From Acanthopleura granulata (Eukaryota; Mollusca; Polyplacophora; Chitonida; Chitonidae), in assembly GCA_016165875.1 (NCBI GenBank), contig JABBOT010000005.1, positions 20,709,203 to 20,773,202 of the forward strand: a stretch of DNA of 64,000 nucleotides, given 5' to 3'. Each line of letters opens with the position of its first letter. The stretch's first letter is position 1. Below the pieces are notes generated by a model. That model ran no database searches. It was not told the origin of the DNA and saw nothing but the letters and a program-made list of their open reading frames with translations. Below, in pieces: positions 61,801 to 64,000 of this stretch. The translations under genes were made by a program, and so were the position numbers.

Positions 61801-64000
61801 ATAGATCTGTGACTTGCGCGACGGTGGCCAACTTTATAGGTAGGAAACGGAGAAGAAAACCATAACTTCTAAAGCCATGTTAATCTACTGACGTAAACGT
61901 GGTGCCAAAGCAGTGAGTTTAACTTACATCCTAGGTCATACCCCATGTGTTTTAGTTGTTCGTTCCACTGATATTCCAAAGTAACAACTGATTTTAAACA
62001 GTAACAAACAGTCGGACCACATAAGTACGTTTTGAATTAAGCTGACGGAATCAGCTGTTTAATAGGTTAACTGCTATAATGACGTCTAGGTGGTGTGGAA
62101 ACTGACATCCTGTCATTACCACTGGTCAGGAAATATTAGCGTAAGAGACATCGGAATGCACCAATGATCATTCAAACACGCTGTGTTGACTGAAAATACG
62201 ATGGGCCTTTTCAAAAATGTTGGTATAACTTTTTCACAAATTATTATCCTCATCGTATTTAAATGAGAGGGCTTGAAGTGTGACCCAATCTCTTCTTTAG
62301 GTGATGACAACACACTGTTTATTAGAAGTTAATTAGGAGTTAATCAGAAGGCGAATGGCAAATTAATTGTGAACAACAAAACTTTTTGTCTGTAATTAAC
62401 TTGTATAACATCTCTTCTTTTACTTCTTTCCAAAGGAAAAACAAATAATAATCAACAAAATACAACGATTTGTGAAGTTTGACTTTATGGTGACTCTTGA
62501 TTTGTTTCAGTCCGAACCTTTTCTTGGATCGACCAGAGGCGTTTCCATGTCTGCTGTCGATCACTTTCGAGCTTCCATCCAGGCAAATGTCATCATCTGT
62601 GATGACAGCCAACGGATTTGGTCCAATCAGTCCGATGTCTAGACAATATGGTTCCTAATTATATCGTTTGTTACGGAAATGATCAATGCTATGCTTTACT
62701 CTACGTCATTAGGTGTCAGACAAGAAAGCCCTGCGAAATGTAGGAGGAAAAATAGATGGCGTCCACGCTTTGTGTAACCAGGAAGCAAGTGGCAAGAAAG
62801 AAAAAAAACCCCCAAGAACCAAAAGCGTGTAGCCAGACAGCAAATGGCAAGAAAAAAAAACAACAGCATGTCCAATTAGTTTTACTTTGTGGTGCGTTGG
62901 ATGACATAGAAAAAAGTATAAACTGTATTCAAGGAGAAGTTGTTAACAAAACGCCTTCTCAATGGGTATTGAACCACACATGACCTATACAATATATCTT
63001 TAGAGTGCGGGATTTAATAGAATTGTCATACAGTTTTCAATCATCCACTGTGCAGTTGGAAAAAAAATAGACAGACTGAAAGAGAAGGCTTTTTACTGAA
63101 TTCAGATGATGATCCACAAGTATTTACCATATACTGGGTGTTAAAAGTGTACACTGTTCATCTTACGCTACCTACACTGCGCATCTGCATGTCACTTTGG
63201 CATACATAAACAACTTGTTGGTTAATTTCTTTCTTGGCTAAAGGCTAAGACTTCTAGTAATAGCTGCTATTTATGCATATCTGGTGTAGAAATGTCTTGA
63301 GACTCTATTCCTTTTCACCCTATTTTCAAACTGAATGTGTGATCCGGGAGTCACTTAGTGAAGGCTGTTGATGCATGTTTTCCGCTCAATGCTCCCAACC
63401 GTTCAGCACCCTATGTTAGTTTAATCGACTTTTGCCACACACCGCACTGATCCTTATTTACACAGTCAAAGGCAAGCGACCCCGGACAACTACAACTGCA
63501 CTCGGACTTTAAATCCACTTGATTTATATCCGGTCATAACCGCCTTCACTTGACCAACCCCACTGTCCAGCAGCAGTGACCAGACCTAAACCCTCCCTCA
63601 AGACATTACTCGGTGTTTCCTGGACAGGCTCCATAATTATGTTTGTGGATAATCTAGTTGTGGCTTTGTCACTGGCTCCCCAGTGTCCATTATGGCCATA
63701 TTCAACGGCTTCGGCCAACCAATTAGGCAAACGCTGAACCGAGTGACCGAGTCTGAGATTGACATTGTGAGTTTAGAGACTGACTTGAAAGCAATACTTC
63801 AACAGCTAATGAAGTACTTCATTCCCTTGCTGATCCTGGGCAACACTTCCTTGTAACTAATTAATTTATCGCATGGATTGTAACAAGCAGCGGAATGAGA
63901 TACCGTTAGCACTAATCAGATGACCATTGGTTATATCCAACGATTACATTATTACATATCTATTACACCGATTATTCAGAGGGTTGATATGAAAATATTC

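Larger units (their letters stand above)
50519..64000. other. No exon assigned; probable 5' intron of the SK gene
   Basis: I searched by eye for the SK S1-S2 sequence on the minus strand and did not find it. Two minus-strand stretches look somewhat like exons: 52120-52290, ending in a strong donor GGG|GTAAGT, and about 62430-62640, reading DIGLIGPNPLAVITDDDICL and onward into a basic stretch. Neither matches a family I know, and the first does not have the phase needed to join the SK exon at 50518. Repeats at 52.8, 56.6, 58.2 and 58.8 kb are listed separately. Confidence 0.5.

Overview
This is a window from an animal (metazoan) nuclear genome, most likely a marine lophotrochozoan and probably a mollusc. 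It is AT-rich and gene-sparse, with long introns using GT-AG splice sites. It carries many short interspersed elements with tRNA-like heads and a 3' end reading like GTAAAACACCAAT-CAAATAAATAAAT, a pattern I associate from memory with mollusc genomes; I could not run a database search. Nothing looks bacterial: there are no operons, ribosome-binding sites or CRISPR arrays.

Two protein-coding genes can be supported. (1) On the minus strand, seven consecutive exons between 50518 and 27734 encode the last 382 residues of a small-conductance calcium-activated potassium channel (SK/KCNN family). They cover S3, S4, S5, the pore with its SIGYGD filter, S6, the calmodulin-binding domain, the C-terminal coiled coil and a basic tail with a stop codon. 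All seven exons join in phase through GT-AG sites. The exons for the N-terminus, S1 and S2 were not found and probably lie beyond base 64000. (2) On the plus strand, 17772-18902 is the main coding exon of a class A (rhodopsin-like) seven-transmembrane receptor of the peptide-receptor type. Its start codon must lie in an upstream exon that I could not assign.

Layout: 1-7.7 kb is repeat-bearing sequence with a few unassigned open frames, a 137-bp tandem duplication and a minisatellite. A possible 5' untranslated exon ends at 8089. From 8.1 to 17.8 kb there is non-coding sequence with a ~51-bp tandem array and a tRNA-like SINE. The receptor lies at 17.8-18.9 kb. Intergenic DNA at 18.9-27.7 kb contains a ~1.2-kb long inverted repeat. 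The SK gene occupies 27.7-50.5 kb; its introns hold several SINE copies (two with clear 14-bp target duplications), hairpin elements, tandem repeats and a perfect 40-bp-arm palindrome. From 50.5 to 64 kb no exon could be assigned with confidence.

The two genes are unrelated in sequence and face each other tail to tail (receptor plus, channel minus, about 8.8 kb apart). Any functional link would be speculation. I found no undescribed multi-gene system. The most unusual features are the structural ones: the long inverted repeat at 20.1-21.3 kb, the palindrome embedded in a tandem repeat at 44.3 kb, and an SK intron whose reading frame continues into a SINE next to a weak splice donor.
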